Below, piece after piece: positions 62,011 through 62,965 of a DNA stretch of 62,965 nt (position 1 is its first letter; every line of letters starts with the position of its first letter). This DNA comes from JAGXLP01 sp964649445 (GTDB taxonomy: Bacteria; Bipolaricaulota; Bipolaricaulia; M55B111): the NCBI GenBank assembly GCA_964649445.1, contig CAZYPS010000004.1, positions 1 through 62,965 on the forward strand, written 5' to 3'. Under the pieces are notes generated by a model, which was given only the letters and a program-made list of their open reading frames with translations, was not told where the DNA came from and made no database searches. The position numbers were made by a program, and so were the translations under genes.

Positions 62011-62813
62011 GTTACTTTCAGAGCCCGGCAGTTTTCCCTCACGTCGTGAACCCTCAGAATATCTGCTCCTTTTAGAACCCCAACTACGTTACTGGCAATC
62101 GTACCCTCGACCCTATCTTCAGGCGGTAAATCGAGCGTATCTCCGATGAATGACTTCCTCGAAGTTCCAAGCAAAATAGGTTGGTCCAGAGTTTTGAACT
62201 CCTCCAACCTGCGAAGTATTTCGTAGTTATCTTCGTACCTCTTGCCAAAACCGATCCCTGGATCTACGACTATTTTTTCCGAGGGCATGCCCGCTCTAAC
62301 TGCCTCTTCGATTCTTTCATTCAAAAACGCTTTGATATCTTCGACTGGGTCCTCGTAAGTTGGATTATCCTGCATCGTTTTTGGCTCACCCTGCATATGC
62401 ATCAAAATAATTGGAACCTCCCTTTCCCCGACGAGTTTTCCGAGTTCGGGATCGAATCGAAGGGCGCTGATATCGTTCACGATATTAGCTCCCGCGTCAA
62501 GCGCTTTTTCCGCTACCTTGGACTTGTAGGTATCAATTGAAATCGGGATTTCGGTTTCTTTCCTTATCTCCTTTATCACCGGAATTGTTCGGTCCAGTTC
62601 TTCTTCCAGCTCGACTTTATCCGCGCCAGGCCGGGTCGATTCCCCACCAATGTCAATTATGTCCGCCCCGTTCTCTTCCATTTCAAGCGCTCTTTGTTTG
62701 GCTTTGTCTCGAGCTAGAAACTTTCCGCCATCGGAGAAAGAATCCGGGGTTACGTTCAAGATCCCCATTATCAATACTTCGTCGGGCTGAGAAACTCGGT
62801 CCAGAATGTTCAT
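61995..62813 (-). CDS. folP: Dihydropteroate synthase
   Basis: 272 residues: GILNVTPDSFSDGGKF, DIGGESTRPGA and DPGIGFGKRYEDNYEIL, all folate-pathway DHPS signatures binding pterin and p-aminobenzoate. Start behind GGAGG. No folB/folK/folC are adjacent in the window, and its upstream gap is short. Confidence 0.97.
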   Translation of the reverse strand: MNILDRVSQPDEVLIMGILNVTPDSFSDGGKFLARDKAKQRALEMEENGADIIDIGGESTRPGADKVELEEELDRTIPVIKEIRKETEIPISIDTYKSKVAEKALDAGANIVNDISALRFDPELGKLVGEREVPIILMHMQGEPKTMQDNPTYEDPVEDIKAFLNERIEEAVRAGMPSEKIVVDPGIGFGKRYEDNYEILRRLEEFKTLDQPILLGTSRKSFIGDTLDLPPEDRVEGTIASNVVGVLKGADILRVHDVRENCRALKVTVRCL

Positions 62814-62903
62814 TGATTCCTCCGTGTATTTATTTTATGGATATATTACCCCATAGTGTAGCATTCTATGTGTAAAACTAGCTTTGGAAACCGTTCGACA
62901 AAA

Positions 62904-62934
62904 CCAGGAGTCAATTTCCCCAGCGGGGAAATTG
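62904..62934. repeat. 18-base repeat, copy 2, inside a perfect hairpin at the window end
   Basis: CCAGGAGTCAATTTCCCC (62904-62921) repeats 50393-50410. Here CAATTTCCCC (62912-62921) and GGGGAAATTG (62925-62934) form a perfect 10-bp stem with a 3-base loop. The window ends 31 bases later, so this could be the edge of a multicopy element. Confidence 0.7.
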
Positions 62935-62965
62935 CCCTTTCCGATCTCGGCTCGCTCCTCTTGAT

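Noticed and set aside
1..62965. CRISPR arrays, prophage, insertion sequences or defence genes
   Set aside because: No regular spaced repeats, no transposase, integrase, Cas or restriction-modification genes are visible.

Overview
The window is a compact, gene-dense bacterial chromosome segment of about 63 kb with almost only housekeeping genes, many overlapping by 1-26 bases. There are about 72 protein genes, two tRNAs and several recognisable sigma-A type promoters. I cannot name the phylum. The host appears to be a deep-branching, probably double-membraned bacterium: YidC carries the large N-terminal periplasmic domain typical of diderms, and RNA polymerase beta-prime is 1662 residues with large inserts like those of Thermotoga or Aquifex relatives. 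Many proteins are rich in Asp and Glu, and an amphi-Trp-like protein (a family best known from haloarchaea) is present, so adaptation to salt is a fair guess. A Bipolaricaulota/Acetothermia or KB1-like lineage would fit, but this is inference.

Layout. 1-3.1 kb (+): prmC, then a divergent FtsE-like/FtsX-like pair whose ATPase half has lost all catalytic motifs, then an HD-domain protein; a bidirectional terminator closes the unit. 3.2-20.9 kb (-): one long str-S10-spc-alpha ribosomal cluster (rpsL, rpsG, fusA, rpsJ to rplQ) with secY, adk, map, infA and rpmJ. tuf and rpmD are missing from their usual places. It starts from a perfect consensus promoter that overlaps the stop codon of rpoC. 20.9-25.9 kb (-): rpoC, without rpoB in front of it. 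26.3-32.9 kb (-): fmdB-like, pcrA, a thiouridylase-like PP-loop protein, hpf, recO, deoC, era. 33.0-37.7 kb (+): ispE, cmk, plsC, rpsA (six S1 domains, structured leader), plsY. 37.8-40.5 kb (-): memo, yicC, gmk, acpS.

40.5-41.3 kb: a 546-base non-coding stretch and a tRNA-Gln/tRNA-Glu pair with a near-consensus promoter. 41.4-45.2 kb (+): ftsH, dxr and a Cys-rich protein of unknown role. 45.2-51.8 kb (-): murJ and a phosphodiester-glycosidase protein, rplI, a TPR protein, radC and a thiamine-binding-type protein, with gene debris and an 18-base repeat between them. 51.8-56.5 kb (-): yidC, khpB (jag), mnmE, an alternative sigma factor and a small unknown helical protein translationally close to it. 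56.9-61.9 kb (+): ribE, ribBA, ribH, hisS, an aldo-keto reductase, the amphi-Trp-like protein. 62.0-62.8 kb (-): folP. The last bases carry a second copy of the 18-base repeat as part of a perfect hairpin.

No insertion sequence, prophage, CRISPR array, rRNA gene or defence island is visible. The most unusual items are the ATPase-dead FtsE-like/FtsX pair, the sigma factor with its unknown partner, the PP-loop enzyme with a broken signature, the unlinked and expanded rpoC, and several inverted repeats at gene borders.
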